Counted from the first letter of the stretch, positions 6,695 to 15,281 are shown. The stretch is 38,000 bases of DNA from Oligoflexia bacterium (GCA_023250675.1 JAHFAE010000018.1:1-38000); one strand, 5' to 3'. The notes: generated by a model not told the origin, from the letters alone. Numbers and translations: made by a program.

Positions 6695-7189
6695 TCAATC
6701 TTTCAAGAAATACTGAGGATCACCGCCATAATGAACAATAAGTTCAACTAGTTTTTCTCCAAAAATAGCAATGGCGTCTCCGACCAAAATTCGATTTTTC
6801 TCTTTTGCCTTAATTGCCTTACTGAGAATTCCGTAGATCGGACTAATTGCTGCAACAGTGAGAAGGTTAGTATCGTGTAGAGTCTCAAATGTGCTTCCAT
6901 TCGGAATCCAAATGAGCCCACTGTCTTCATCGTATTTGAGATTCTCTTCTTTCAAAATCTGGACGAATAAATTTTTGATAACCAAATCTGCCTCGATCTT
7001 GGCATCGACATCCATGGTCGCCGGAATATTCAGCAAAGCCGAAATTTTTGGATTTGCAATGAGACTGAATTGACCGAGAAGAGTGATTTTGGCTTTCGGC
7101 AAACGAAAACCGTTGTCTCGAACTCGCTCTTCGTTAGTTTCTGTGATCTTATTCTCTAACTTATCGATGATCTGGCTAAATGTTTTCAT
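6695..7189 (-). CDS. Unknown protein, first gene of a reverse-strand pair, faint nucleotidyltransferase-like pattern
   Basis: 164 aa, no signal peptide or membrane segment. The arrangement 'ATMDVDAKIEADLVIKNLF', then 'LIWIPNG', then 'ISPIYGILSKAIKAKEKNRI' faintly recalls nucleotidyltransferase-fold toxin-type proteins (an acidic D-x-D followed later by a Lys-rich helix), but the Gly-Ser motif is not visible, so I do not assign it. ATG 7189 is chosen over 7207 because GAGG (reverse of 7195-7198) lies 5 nt upstream and the putative transcription start (near 7199) falls between the two. It is followed within 2 nt by the gene at 6165-6692. Confidence 0.6.
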   Translation of the reverse strand: MKTFSQIIDKLENKITETNEERVRDNGFRLPKAKITLLGQFSLIANPKISALLNIPATMDVDAKIEADLVIKNLFVQILKEENLKYDEDSGLIWIPNGSTFETLHDTNLLTVAAISPIYGILSKAIKAKEKNRILVGDAIAIFGEKLVELIVHYGGDPQYFLKD

Positions 7190-7205
7190 AAGAACCTCAT
7201 ATAAC

Positions 7206-7234
7206 ATTATCGGTTAAATAACAACAAATGTAAA
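7206..7234 (-). promoter_or_regulatory. Sigma70-like promoter of the reverse-strand island pair
   Basis: On the reverse strand TTTACA (7234-7229) and GATAAT (7211-7206) are separated by exactly 17 nt, each one mismatch from consensus. Transcription would begin near 7199, leaving a leader of about 10 nt before ATG 7189 with the GAGG ribosome site at its very 5' end. The region around it is strongly AT-rich. Confidence 0.55.
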
Positions 7235-7349
7235 TACATTATTAAGTATATGTAATTACTATACTATTTATAAAAATAATAAGTAGCGCAGGGTCGAATG
7301 GGGTCCGTTCGTTTAAAGACCATAATTTAAAAGAAGCTTCAATAGATAA

Positions 7350-7421
7350 GATAAACGAGAAAAGCAGTTTTACACCTGGGATGAGTGGCACAAGGTTTTG
7401 ATCGAACGAATACGCTAGGAA
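7350..7421 (+). pseudogene. Integrase gene relic (residues 55-78 only)
   Basis: This stretch matches the intact integrase at 5137-5208 in 68 of 72 positions. Translated in the same frame it gives 'DKREKQFYTWDEWHKV', then LIERIR and a TAG stop at 7415-7417. Two of the four differences are synonymous third-position changes, one is Phe to Leu, and one creates the stop. Weaker resemblance continues upstream to about 7325. It marks the right edge of the island, 4 nt from the mtnA stop. A separate related integrase, later deleted, explains it better than a fresh duplication. Confidence 0.85.
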
Positions 7422-7425
7422 CAAC

Positions 7426-8409
7426 TCAAGCGTGGGGCCAATGAGTGTAGACACCAGTATCAAGAATATAAGCACTTACAAATTCTTTTGGCGTCATATC
7501 GAAGGCGGGATTATAAACGGGACTATTTTTTAATGCGTTGGGGAAGTGCACTTCTGCTGCATTTCGATTTTCAATGGGGATAGCATCACCATTAGGGCAA
7601 GACATATCTATTGTTGTTGAGGGCGCCACTACAAATAAGGGAACTCCATGGTGTTTAGCCAATACAGCAACAGAGTAGGTCCCGATCTTGTTAGCAAAAT
7701 CTCCATTCTTTGCAATGCGATCAGAACCGACAATAACTTTATTAACTTTCTTTTGTCTCATCAGCATGGCTGCCATATTGTCACATATAAGCGTGTAAGG
7801 AATTTTTAATTTGTCTAACTCCCAAGTTGTCAGGCGAGCTCCTTGTAATAAGGGCCTCGTCTCATCCACATAGACATGAATCATTTTTCTGGACTCCCAT
7901 GCGGTTCTTATCACACTCAGAGCGGTTCCAATTCCTGCCGTGGCAAGGCCACCGGTGTTACAATGGGTGAGAATTGAATCTCCGCTTTCAATAAGCGGAG
8001 CGCCATTAGTTCCCATGGCATGACAAAGAGCTACATCTTCTTCAAAAATTTTCTCTGCTTCGTCAATTAATTTTGCGGGATTGGCCATTTTAACTTGAGA
8101 AAATACTTTTAACATTCGATCAATGGCTGCCATCAGATTAACCGCGGTGGGTCTTGCTTCTCTTAAACTATGTGCTGCTTTGATAAAGTTATCACGAGTT
8201 GGATCAGATTCAGAAAATTTTGCAAGGGTAATGGCCGCAGCTACTCCAATAAGTGGCGCGCCTCTGATTTTTAAAGTTCTCATAAAACCAACCATGTCTT
8301 TTGGGGATTTGGATTCCAGCCAAATTTCTTCACTAGGCAATTTCTCTTGATCTAAAATCAGGATTTTGTCACTTTGGATTTTTAGCCCCAGAGAAATCAA
8401 ATCTCTCAT
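7426..8409 (-). CDS. mtnA: S-methyl-5-thioribose-1-phosphate isomerase
   Basis: A 327-aa member of the MtnA / eIF2B-like family, converting methylthioribose-1-phosphate (or 5-deoxyribose-1-phosphate) to the ribulose-1-phosphate form. Visible motifs are 'IRGAPLIGVAAA' (48-59), the catalytic Cys in 'HCNTGGLAT' (C150), and the catalytic Asp in 'IVGSDRIAKNGD' (D230), matching C160 and D240 of the Bacillus enzyme. Its start overlaps the aldolase stop (ATGA, 8406-8409). The gene ends right at the island boundary with an unusual tail (VYTHWPHA), so the last residues may have been changed by the insertion. Confidence 0.95.
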   Translation of the reverse strand: MRDLISLGLKIQSDKILILDQEKLPSEEIWLESKSPKDMVGFMRTLKIRGAPLIGVAAAITLAKFSESDPTRDNFIKAAHSLREARPTAVNLMAAIDRMLKVFSQVKMANPAKLIDEAEKIFEEDVALCHAMGTNGAPLIESGDSILTHCNTGGLATAGIGTALSVIRTAWESRKMIHVYVDETRPLLQGARLTTWELDKLKIPYTLICDNMAAMLMRQKKVNKVIVGSDRIAKNGDFANKIGTYSVAVLAKHHGVPLFVVAPSTTIDMSCPNGDAIPIENRNAAEVHFPNALKNSPVYNPAFDMTPKEFVSAYILDTGVYTHWPHA

Positions 8410-9056
8410 AAGTTTTTTTCACCAAGTTTTAATCGCATAGCCCTCAAGGCTTCCAATTCATTTTGTGGAAGAGCCGTAAGTCCACCTAATGTATGGGCGA
8501 TTTGTAATATTTGGGCTGAGTGTTCGAGTCTTTCCATTCCATTATATGCTTCATTAGGATCTTCTCCCCACGATAAGGCTCCATGCCTTGCCAAAATCAT
8601 TACCCGAAATTGAGGAAGAAAGGGCGTCATATTATCTCCCATTTCTTGAGTTGAAGGGCGCGCATAGGGGACTATGGGAATTTTACCAACAGCTAAAATA
8701 ACTTCTGAAAGACAATCCGATGGAAGTTCTTTGAGTTCGGGATGGGCTACACTCCAGGCTATGGCATGAGGAGGATGAGCATGAACCACACATCGAGCTT
8801 GGGGACATTGTCGATAGACTTCTAAGTGCATGAGTCTTTCACTAGAGGGCCTGCCACTTAGAATTCGATTTTCAATATTGATTGTTGCAATGTCAGAGAG
8901 CTTCATGAAAGCTTTGTTGATACCCGTTGGAGTAATATAAATTTGCTCGTCAGAAACTCTATAACTCACATTGCCATCGGCAGCAGCCAACATATTTTTG
9001 GAATGAAGGCGCTGGCATATTTCAACTAATTTCTGGCCTATACCGTGTTCTATCAT
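8406..9056 (-). CDS. Class II aldolase/adducin family protein (Ald2- or MtnB-like)
   Basis: A 216-aa zinc-dependent class II aldolase. Metal ligands are H92 and H94 in 'VVHAHPPHA' and H158 in 'ARHGALSWG'; the catalytic Glu is E73 in 'RPSSERLMH'; 'ITPTGINKAFMKL' is the phosphate-binding loop. In this operon it should act on the product of MtnA. It either cleaves methylthioribulose- or 5-deoxyribulose-1-phosphate to dihydroxyacetone phosphate and an aldehyde (DHAP shunt, Ald2), or dehydrates it (MtnB of the full methionine salvage pathway). No mtnC, mtnD or mtnW neighbour is visible, which favours the aldolase. It overlaps both neighbours by 4 nt. Confidence 0.88.
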   Translation of the reverse strand: MIEHGIGQKLVEICQRLHSKNMLAAADGNVSYRVSDEQIYITPTGINKAFMKLSDIATINIENRILSGRPSSERLMHLEVYRQCPQARCVVHAHPPHAIAWSVAHPELKELPSDCLSEVILAVGKIPIVPYARPSTQEMGDNMTPFLPQFRVMILARHGALSWGEDPNEAYNGMERLEHSAQILQIAHTLGGLTALPQNELEALRAMRLKLGEKNL

Positions 9057-10375
9057 TTGACCTTTTCTAAAACTTGATTTTGTCTATATTGAACATCTTT
9101 GTAAATCTGATTTTTATTCAGGGTTTGAATTTTCTTATTTTCCATCAAAATCTTACCATGACAAATGACTGTTTCTACTTCACTACCGCCCGATGAATAA
9201 ACGAGTTGGCTAGCAATATCATAGAGGGGCCGCATATGTGGTGAGTCCAAATCGACAACAATAATATCAGCCAACTTTCCAGATTCAATGCTCCCTATTG
9301 ATTTATCTAAACCCAGAGCTTCAGCACCACTGAGAGTTGCTAAATTAAGAGCCTGACTTGCCGTCATTGCAGTATTGTCCGCCTGACTTAATTTTTGAAG
9401 TTTGGCGCCTGTGTCCATTTCTCGAAAGAGATTTTGATCATTGTTACTTGCCGAACCATCAGTTCCAATTCCGATTTTAATGGCCGTTTTTAACATTTTG
9501 GAAATGGGTGCAATACCAGCGCCCAACTTCATATTAGATTCTGGATTGTAAATAACGGAGGTACCAGTGTTAGCGATCAGTGAAATATCATCTTTACTGA
9601 CATGAACACAGTGAGCAAAAATAGTTTTGTTACCCATCACGCCTAGATCATAGAGTCGCTTTACTGGAGTTTTAGAATATTTTTTGAGCGATTCCTTCAC
9701 TTCTATTTTTGTTTCTGCTACATGAATCACAAAGGGTGTCTCATGTTTTTTGGCAAAGGCCCATGATTTTCTCAGACTTTCATCACCGCATGTATATGGA
9801 GAGTGAGGACCGACACATGGGGTAATTCTCTCATGCCCCCTGTATTTTTCGACCATAGTATTTAAAATGGAAAATCCATGGCCTTCATTCTTTTTGTCAT
9901 CAGGAGTTGGAAAATCAGTAATGGCCTCACTCAATAGACCCCGCATTCCGGCCTTGTCCACGACATCCGCAATTTGATCTTCAAAGAAGTACATATCACA
10001 AACGGTAGTTACCCCACTGGCAATTAATTCAAGTGCGGCCAACTGAGTGCCTACACGGACAAACTCCGCATCAACAAGTTGGGCCTCTATCGGTAGAATA
10101 TAATCATGGAGCCATTGATGAAAGGGTAGATCATCGGCTAACCCGCGAAACAAGGTCATTGGCAAATGGGTATGACCGTTAACGAGACCTGGCATCACCA
10201 CTTGATTTTTTGCAATAATCAATTTTTTGCAATGCCATTGATTTTGAGCCCATGGAGCTACGGTTTTGATTTTAGCTCCATCCATTCCAACAAAATGGTC
10301 ACGTAAAACCGCAGTCTTACCTTTGGCCATCGTTAAAAGATAATCGCACCGAAGTCCCAGTGAAAATTCATTCAT
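9053..10375 (-). CDS. mtaD: MtaD-type 5'-methylthioadenosine / S-adenosylhomocysteine deaminase
   Basis: An amidohydrolase of the MtaD/ATZ group. The metal-binding HxH is H68/H70 in 'GLVNGHTHLPMTLFRGLADD'; later come 'FVIHVAET' and 'IFAHCVHV' histidines and the catalytic Asp in 'GIGTDGSASNN'. These enzymes deaminate 5'-methylthioadenosine, S-adenosylhomocysteine or 5'-deoxyadenosine. ATG 10375 (440 aa) is chosen because family similarity begins there. An upstream in-frame ATG at 10519 would add 48 hydrophobic, unrelated residues that lie over another plausible small reading frame. It is followed by the aldolase (4-nt overlap), placing it in a nucleoside by-product salvage operon. Confidence 0.88.
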   Translation of the reverse strand: MNEFSLGLRCDYLLTMAKGKTAVLRDHFVGMDGAKIKTVAPWAQNQWHCKKLIIAKNQVVMPGLVNGHTHLPMTLFRGLADDLPFHQWLHDYILPIEAQLVDAEFVRVGTQLAALELIASGVTTVCDMYFFEDQIADVVDKAGMRGLLSEAITDFPTPDDKKNEGHGFSILNTMVEKYRGHERITPCVGPHSPYTCGDESLRKSWAFAKKHETPFVIHVAETKIEVKESLKKYSKTPVKRLYDLGVMGNKTIFAHCVHVSKDDISLIANTGTSVIYNPESNMKLGAGIAPISKMLKTAIKIGIGTDGSASNNDQNLFREMDTGAKLQKLSQADNTAMTASQALNLATLSGAEALGLDKSIGSIESGKLADIIVVDLDSPHMRPLYDIASQLVYSSGGSEVETVICHGKILMENKKIQTLNKNQIYKDVQYRQNQVLEKVK

Positions 10376-10541
10376 GGTGTGAAACCAAATTAAGAGCCGC
10401 CGCGGCTTGAACAAGAGCGGTACGGTCCAAGCCCGAAAACGGTTTTTCACTAATGAGAGTAATAATAAAAAATTGAAGGCCAAAAAGTGCGCCTGCAGAA
10501 GATCCTGGGATAATATCAAAACTATTCAATTCTTTTAACAA
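10368..10541 (-). CDS. Possible small ORF with TTG start, coupled to mtaD
   Basis: A 57-codon frame begins at TTG 10541, 7 nt after GAGAGG, and ends with a TGA (10370-10368) that overlaps the mtaD start region (ATGAATGA). The product contains 'FDIIPGSSAGALFGLQFFII' and then 'LISEKPFSGLDRTALVQAAA', amino-acid usage that looks like real protein rather than noise. I do not recognise a family. It could be a leader gene of the operon or the remnant 3' end of a lost gene; the alternative is a longer, unusual mtaD N-terminus in another frame. Confidence 0.35.
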   Translation of the reverse strand: MLKELNSFDIIPGSSAGALFGLQFFIITLISEKPFSGLDRTALVQAAAALNLVSHHE

Positions 10542-10593
10542 TGGGTTTACCTCTCATTAAATGATCGGACATCAGTTGTGCCTTTTGCAACAA

Positions 10594-10607
10594 ATATAGG
10601 CCTATAT
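10594..10607. promoter_or_regulatory. 14-nt perfect palindrome between divergent genes
   Basis: ATATAGG followed by CCTATAT forms an uninterrupted palindrome in the roughly 170-nt gap between the reverse-strand salvage operon and the forward gene at 10716. Its location between divergent transcription units fits a repressor or activator site. No regulator is identified, and I could not fit a convincing promoter around it. Confidence 0.35.
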
Positions 10608-10715
10608 AGAAGCTAGTTGGAGGGGATCCATACCTAGAAGAAGGTCCATTTAATTCTACGACACGAAGTTTAATCTCTGGCGGAATCGCCCAAAACAGCA
10701 ATAAAATATTAACTC

Positions 10716-12392
10716 GTGAGCAAATTTAAAGTTTATGGTTTTGCCTGTGTTTTTTTGATTCTACTTACTATTAGTCTATTCTACCCCAGCTTGCAGTTTT
10801 CATTTGTCAACTACGATGACCCTCAGATTCTCACATCGAATCGATTGGTGAAAAATTTTGACCTCTATTCGATGTTTTTTAAACCCTCTCCCCAGGTTGC
10901 GTCAGGTGATTATCTACCTCTTACAGTGCTTAGTTTTGCCATAGAAAATTACTTCTTTGAAATGAATCCCTACACCTTTCATCTTAGCAATTTGATTCTT
11001 CACACTATAAATGTTCTCCTTTTATTCTTGTTTTTGCTGAAGTTGACGACAAATAATAAAATGGCTTTTGTTTCTGCCGCTATTTTTGCCATTCATCCTC
11101 TTCATATTGAATCGGTGGCCTGGGTTACAGAACGTAAGGATTTACTTTGCGCATTATTTTTTCTACTAAGTCTATTGACCTATCTTAAGATCAAAGAATG
11201 TGAAGGCGAAAATAAAAACCGGGGTCATTTGTGGGTTATTTGTTTTTCTACATTTATATTAGCTGTATTGGCAAAGGCGATGGCATTGACTTTGCCATTG
11301 TTATTTATTCTTATTGATTTTAATTGCGGCAAAATAAAGGTGAGCAACAAAGTGCTGTTTTTGCTAGCGGCCATTGGCTTTACTTTATTTCATATTCATC
11401 TCCACGGTATTTATGACAAAGGCAATCTATTTTATTTAGGTGGGCCAGAAGAAATTATGTTGGGTGCGTTAAGTGCCATAGGATTCTATTTATCCCGGGC
11501 TGTTTACCCTATAAATTTAAGTGTTCTTTATGAAAATCCAAGAGGGGTTTTAAAAAGCGGTGAAATCATCGTAGCCTTTTTGATTTTTGGCACACTTTTA
11601 TGGGGAGTGTTAAAGGCAAGTGCGGCAAATCGTAAATGGATTGTGTTTGGTCTTGTTTTCTTTATTATTTCGATATTGCCCACACTACAATTCTTTCCCT
11701 ACGGAACAGGGTTTATTTTTGCAGACAGATATTTTTACCTCCCAAGTATAGGATTATTTCTATCATTATCATTCTTATTTTTATCTCTTTTTAAAAACGA
11801 GCACTTTCAAAAAGGTATTTTATGTCTTGTTTTCATTGGTTTTTTTGGATTGAGTAATCAAAGACTTTCGGTTTGGAAAGATAGCGAGACACTTTGGAAG
11901 GATGCCCTCGCTAAATTTCCCAATTCTAGTATCGCATTAACCAATTTGGGTGCAGTGAGATATTCTCAAGGACGAAAATCTGAAGCCGAATCACTATTTA
12001 AAAAATCGATTGATCTGAATCACGATCAGCCCAGTGCCCATAGCAATTTAGGAGTTCTCTACGTTAGTCGGGGCGAATTGGAACTGGCAATAAGGGAATA
12101 CGAACAGGCTTTGGCTCTTAGGCCACAAAGTTCTCTTTTTCATTATAATTTGGGTAATGTAAACGTTGCTTCGGGGAGAATCGCCCAAGCCATAAAGGCT
12201 TACACTCGGGCCGTAGAAATCGATAGTCAATATGTGGCGGCCTATTTTAATCTTGGTAGTGTTTTTGCCCAACAAAGGCGATGGCAAGATGCTATTCAAA
12301 TCTATGAAAAGATTTTGTCCTTTGATCCAACTCAAACTCGAGCTCGGGAAAATATCAAAGCTATAACAGAAATTGCAAAGGAATCTCACTAG
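10716..12392 (+). CDS. TMTC-like GT-C membrane glycosyltransferase with TPR tail
   Basis: 558 aa. The N-terminal about 380 residues hold many hydrophobic segments and features of the TMTC/PMT-like GT-C fold: an acidic 'FVNYDDPQI' motif after the first membrane helix (about 30-38) and 'AIHPLHIESVAWVTERKDLL', highly typical of bacterial TMTC-like proteins. From about 395 on there are four TPR units ('ALTNLGAVRYSQGRKSEAES', 'AHSNLGVLYVSRGELELAI', 'FHYNLGNVNVASGRIAQAI', 'AYFNLGSVFAQQRRWQDAI'). Such enzymes transfer sugars from polyprenyl-phosphate donors to proteins outside the cytoplasmic membrane. Donor and target are unknown. The start is a GTG without a clear ribosome site. It is monocistronic and convergent with the Omp85 gene. 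Confidence 0.8.
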   Translation: MSKFKVYGFACVFLILLTISLFYPSLQFSFVNYDDPQILTSNRLVKNFDLYSMFFKPSPQVASGDYLPLTVLSFAIENYFFEMNPYTFHLSNLILHTINVLLLFLFLLKLTTNNKMAFVSAAIFAIHPLHIESVAWVTERKDLLCALFFLLSLLTYLKIKECEGENKNRGHLWVICFSTFILAVLAKAMALTLPLLFILIDFNCGKIKVSNKVLFLLAAIGFTLFHIHLHGIYDKGNLFYLGGPEEIMLGALSAIGFYLSRAVYPINLSVLYENPRGVLKSGEIIVAFLIFGTLLWGVLKASAANRKWIVFGLVFFIISILPTLQFFPYGTGFIFADRYFYLPSIGLFLSLSFLFLSLFKNEHFQKGILCLVFIGFFGLSNQRLSVWKDSETLWKDALAKFPNSSIALTNLGAVRYSQGRKSEAESLFKKSIDLNHDQPSAHSNLGVLYVSRGELELAIREYEQALALRPQSSLFHYNLGNVNVASGRIAQAIKAYTRAVEIDSQYVAAYFNLGSVFAQQRRWQDAIQIYEKILSFDPTQTRARENIKAITEIAKESH

Positions 12393-12476
12393 AGTATTTT
12401 CCAATGGCAGTTTCAGTGGGTTCACGGTGGGATTGGTTGGGTCGGGATCCAGGCGCGAGCCAATTTGAGACGTCGT

Positions 12477-15281
12477 CTAAAACACACCGATGCTAAAGTG
12501 GTAATAGATAGCATCTTCTTTATGCGAAGGGGTATCATCACGGTTGAGCTTGTAGGCCACATCGATGCTCAAGGGGCCGACGGGCGTGTTATAGCGAATT
12601 CCAACACCGGCTGAATCTCGCCATCCAAAACCATGGCTGTCGGTTTCAGGTAGCCCTTTTTGTCCACTGATTTGAACTTTTCCGCCGTCATAAAAAGCGG
12701 CTCCACCAAAATTTCCATACAATGGAAATCTCATTTCAGTTTTCGCTAAAGCAAAATAGCTGTCAATTCTTATTCCATCTGGATAATCGGCAAGCCGAGG
12801 GATGGATTCAGAAAAAGGCTCAAAGCCACGGATTGTGGATCTACCACCAAGAACAAAAGCATTTTCAGGCGGCACTGCCCCGTCTGAAAGAAAGCTCAGG
12901 TTTTTTAGATATCCAGCTTTGACTTCGTTAGCCCAAACCACGGGTCCAAAGGGGAAATAACGAGTATGACTGCTTACAGTTTTATAATAATTGACTGTCT
13001 TTGTGCTCCCTAAAAGAGGATCCGAATATTCAAAAGAAAGGGTCGTAATATGCCCTCGAGTCGGGTTAAAGGGGCTATCTCGCTTATCATAAAGAAACGT
13101 AGGGCCAACAGTTGCGATATCGAGGGGCTTACTAACATCTTGGTCGTGAATTTCGAATCGATTGGAGTGAGTTATACCATAGACTTCGACAATGACTTTT
13201 AGATATCGTGTAAAATCTCTCTCAAGCAATAGATCTGTTTGTGTTTTGTCTTGAGCGTATATTTTTTGCGTTGGCGTTGCCACTATAGCAAATAATTTAC
13301 GAGAAGTGCTAATATTGAATCGCCCCGTGTTGGTGGTTTCAAAAATAAAGGGTTCTGTATAACCACCATTGATTGTGAACTCGCGAAAATCAATTTTTAC
13401 TTTGTCGTTGAGCTCCACTCGAGCATTAATGGCACGGCCCGTTCCCCACAAGTTTCTATAGGCTGCTCCCACAAATCCTTTGAGTGTAAGATCTAATTCA
13501 CTGTTGATTCCAACTCCGCTCTTAAAAATGCCTGGATCATGTTCAGAAACATGAACCAAAACTGTTCTTTTTCCCTGTTCTGCATCATCGTCCAAGGGCC
13601 TAATATCGACCCCGCTAAAGATTGAAAGTCTTTGTAATCGACTCTCTGAATACCCGATTTTTTCAGGTGTTAAGACTTCGCCAACTTTAAACTGAAGTTC
13701 TCTCAATATGACATAGTCTTTGGTAAAGGTATTTCCTTCGATGACAATTGAGCCAACAGTGATGAGATGCCCCTCAGAAATTTTAAAAGTGAGCACGGCT
13801 CGGGTATAGTCGGGTGAATAGTTAATGATGGATTTGCCTTGATTTAAGACTTTGGCATCTAAGAATCCCTTCGACCTATATAAATCTAAAATGTGAGTTA
13901 CACTTTCTTCTACATTGTTAAGGCGCAGTGGTGCTTTTTCATTGAGGCCAATCACTTCTTCAAGTTCTTTGATGGTAACGTTTTTAATACCGGTAAAAGC
14001 GATTTTATCAACAAGGGTCTGAGGGCCTTCGTCAAGGCTGACTTTTATTATGACGAACTCTCGCCTAGAATCGAAATCAACGCGAGTCCCTCTTACTTTT
14101 GCTCCAATGAAACCTTGATTTTGCAGTTCAGTAACAAGATTTTTGATTCCGTCGTCGATGTCGCCGCTATTAAAATATTTGCTATCGACTAAATCACCAC
14201 TATGTTCATAAAGGAAATTGCGATAAAACTTAGCTGGTCGCGAATAGATGCCATCGATTATGATGTCTTTGATTTTTACACGATTACCTTCATTGATATT
14301 AAAAATAATTCGACGTTCATATTCTTTGACAAAAAGGTTTTCTCTGTGTTTGACGGTGACGCTGGGGTACCCTGACTTTTTATAAAATTTAATAGTTCTT
14401 TCAGTCAAGTCTTCAACAGGAGAAGAAGAAAGTCGCGCTCCACTGTCTAGTCTTAATTCTTTAAGAATTTTAGCTGCCGAATAGGTGTCATTTCCTTCAA
14501 AGACCAAAGCGTATAAGTAGGGATCATCAACGACATACTTCAAGTTCACATTTTCTTTTCTTGGATCATAAGTAATTTCAGGCGACGCAAGAGCGGCGCT
14601 GAGATATCGTTCTTTAAACAAAAACTCACTCGCGTCAGATTGCATACCGGTGAGGAGAGATTGAGTGAATGACCTTTTAATATTTCCGTAAAATTTCTTT
14701 TCTAAACTTCGATTGAGGTCCTTGTTTACACTTTGAAACTTTATACTTTCAATAAGGCATGGATTGCCTTCGTCAATCGAAATTGAGCCTGCTACATCAG
14801 ATTTATTTTCCATGAGCTGGAAATCAGCGCTGACCTGGGCGTTTAAGAAACCATTGAGATTGTAGAATTTTTTGACGGCCTCTACACCAGCTTTAACTCG
14901 CTCAGAAGAATAGCCTTCGTTCTCTGAAATTCCCAATTCGGCCATCAACTCTGAATTACTGAACGTCCGATTGCCATGAAATGTAATTGATTTCACAATT
15001 TTGATTTGAGTAATTTTAAAAGTTACATCGGTTTTGGATCCGTTTTCATCATAATAAACTTCAATGTCATTAAACGAGCCCGTCTGATAAATTTCATCTA
15101 TGGCGTCTTCAACTGAATCATACGAAAAAGAATCTTTTAATATTGGCATGACGATTTCTTTAATTTCTTTTGCTTTTTTTTGACCAACACCTTCGATACT
15201 TACTTGACCAAGGGATCTTGCAAAGAGAAGCGAGCCATAACCGAGTACTAAAGCAATTGAAAATAAAGTTACCCGTTTCAC
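12477..15281 (-). CDS. Omp85-family outer-membrane assembly protein (BamA/TamA-like) with seven POTRA repeats
   Basis: 934 aa with a signal peptide (1-22). I count seven consecutive POTRA-like units of about 75-85 residues: about 25-97, 98-175, 176-258, 259-336, 337-425, 426-510 and 511-590, most ending in a 'DEG/SEG' turn. The Omp85 beta-barrel follows, with the hallmark 'LGGRSTIRGFEPF' and a terminal Phe for BAM recognition. The family inserts or transports outer-membrane proteins. TamA normally has three POTRAs and Escherichia coli BamA five. The start overlaps the tamB stop (ATGA), so it is the outer-membrane partner of the TamB-like protein. Whether it is also the only BamA of the cell cannot be told here. 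Confidence 0.92.
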   Translation of the reverse strand: MKRVTLFSIALVLGYGSLLFARSLGQVSIEGVGQKKAKEIKEIVMPILKDSFSYDSVEDAIDEIYQTGSFNDIEVYYDENGSKTDVTFKITQIKIVKSITFHGNRTFSNSELMAELGISENEGYSSERVKAGVEAVKKFYNLNGFLNAQVSADFQLMENKSDVAGSISIDEGNPCLIESIKFQSVNKDLNRSLEKKFYGNIKRSFTQSLLTGMQSDASEFLFKERYLSAALASPEITYDPRKENVNLKYVVDDPYLYALVFEGNDTYSAAKILKELRLDSGARLSSSPVEDLTERTIKFYKKSGYPSVTVKHRENLFVKEYERRIIFNINEGNRVKIKDIIIDGIYSRPAKFYRNFLYEHSGDLVDSKYFNSGDIDDGIKNLVTELQNQGFIGAKVRGTRVDFDSRREFVIIKVSLDEGPQTLVDKIAFTGIKNVTIKELEEVIGLNEKAPLRLNNVEESVTHILDLYRSKGFLDAKVLNQGKSIINYSPDYTRAVLTFKISEGHLITVGSIVIEGNTFTKDYVILRELQFKVGEVLTPEKIGYSESRLQRLSIFSGVDIRPLDDDAEQGKRTVLVHVSEHDPGIFKSGVGINSELDLTLKGFVGAAYRNLWGTGRAINARVELNDKVKIDFREFTINGGYTEPFIFETTNTGRFNISTSRKLFAIVATPTQKIYAQDKTQTDLLLERDFTRYLKVIVEVYGITHSNRFEIHDQDVSKPLDIATVGPTFLYDKRDSPFNPTRGHITTLSFEYSDPLLGSTKTVNYYKTVSSHTRYFPFGPVVWANEVKAGYLKNLSFLSDGAVPPENAFVLGGRSTIRGFEPFSESIPRLADYPDGIRIDSYFALAKTEMRFPLYGNFGGAAFYDGGKVQISGQKGLPETDSHGFGWRDSAGVGIRYNTPVGPLSIDVAYKLNRDDTPSHKEDAIYYHFSIGVF

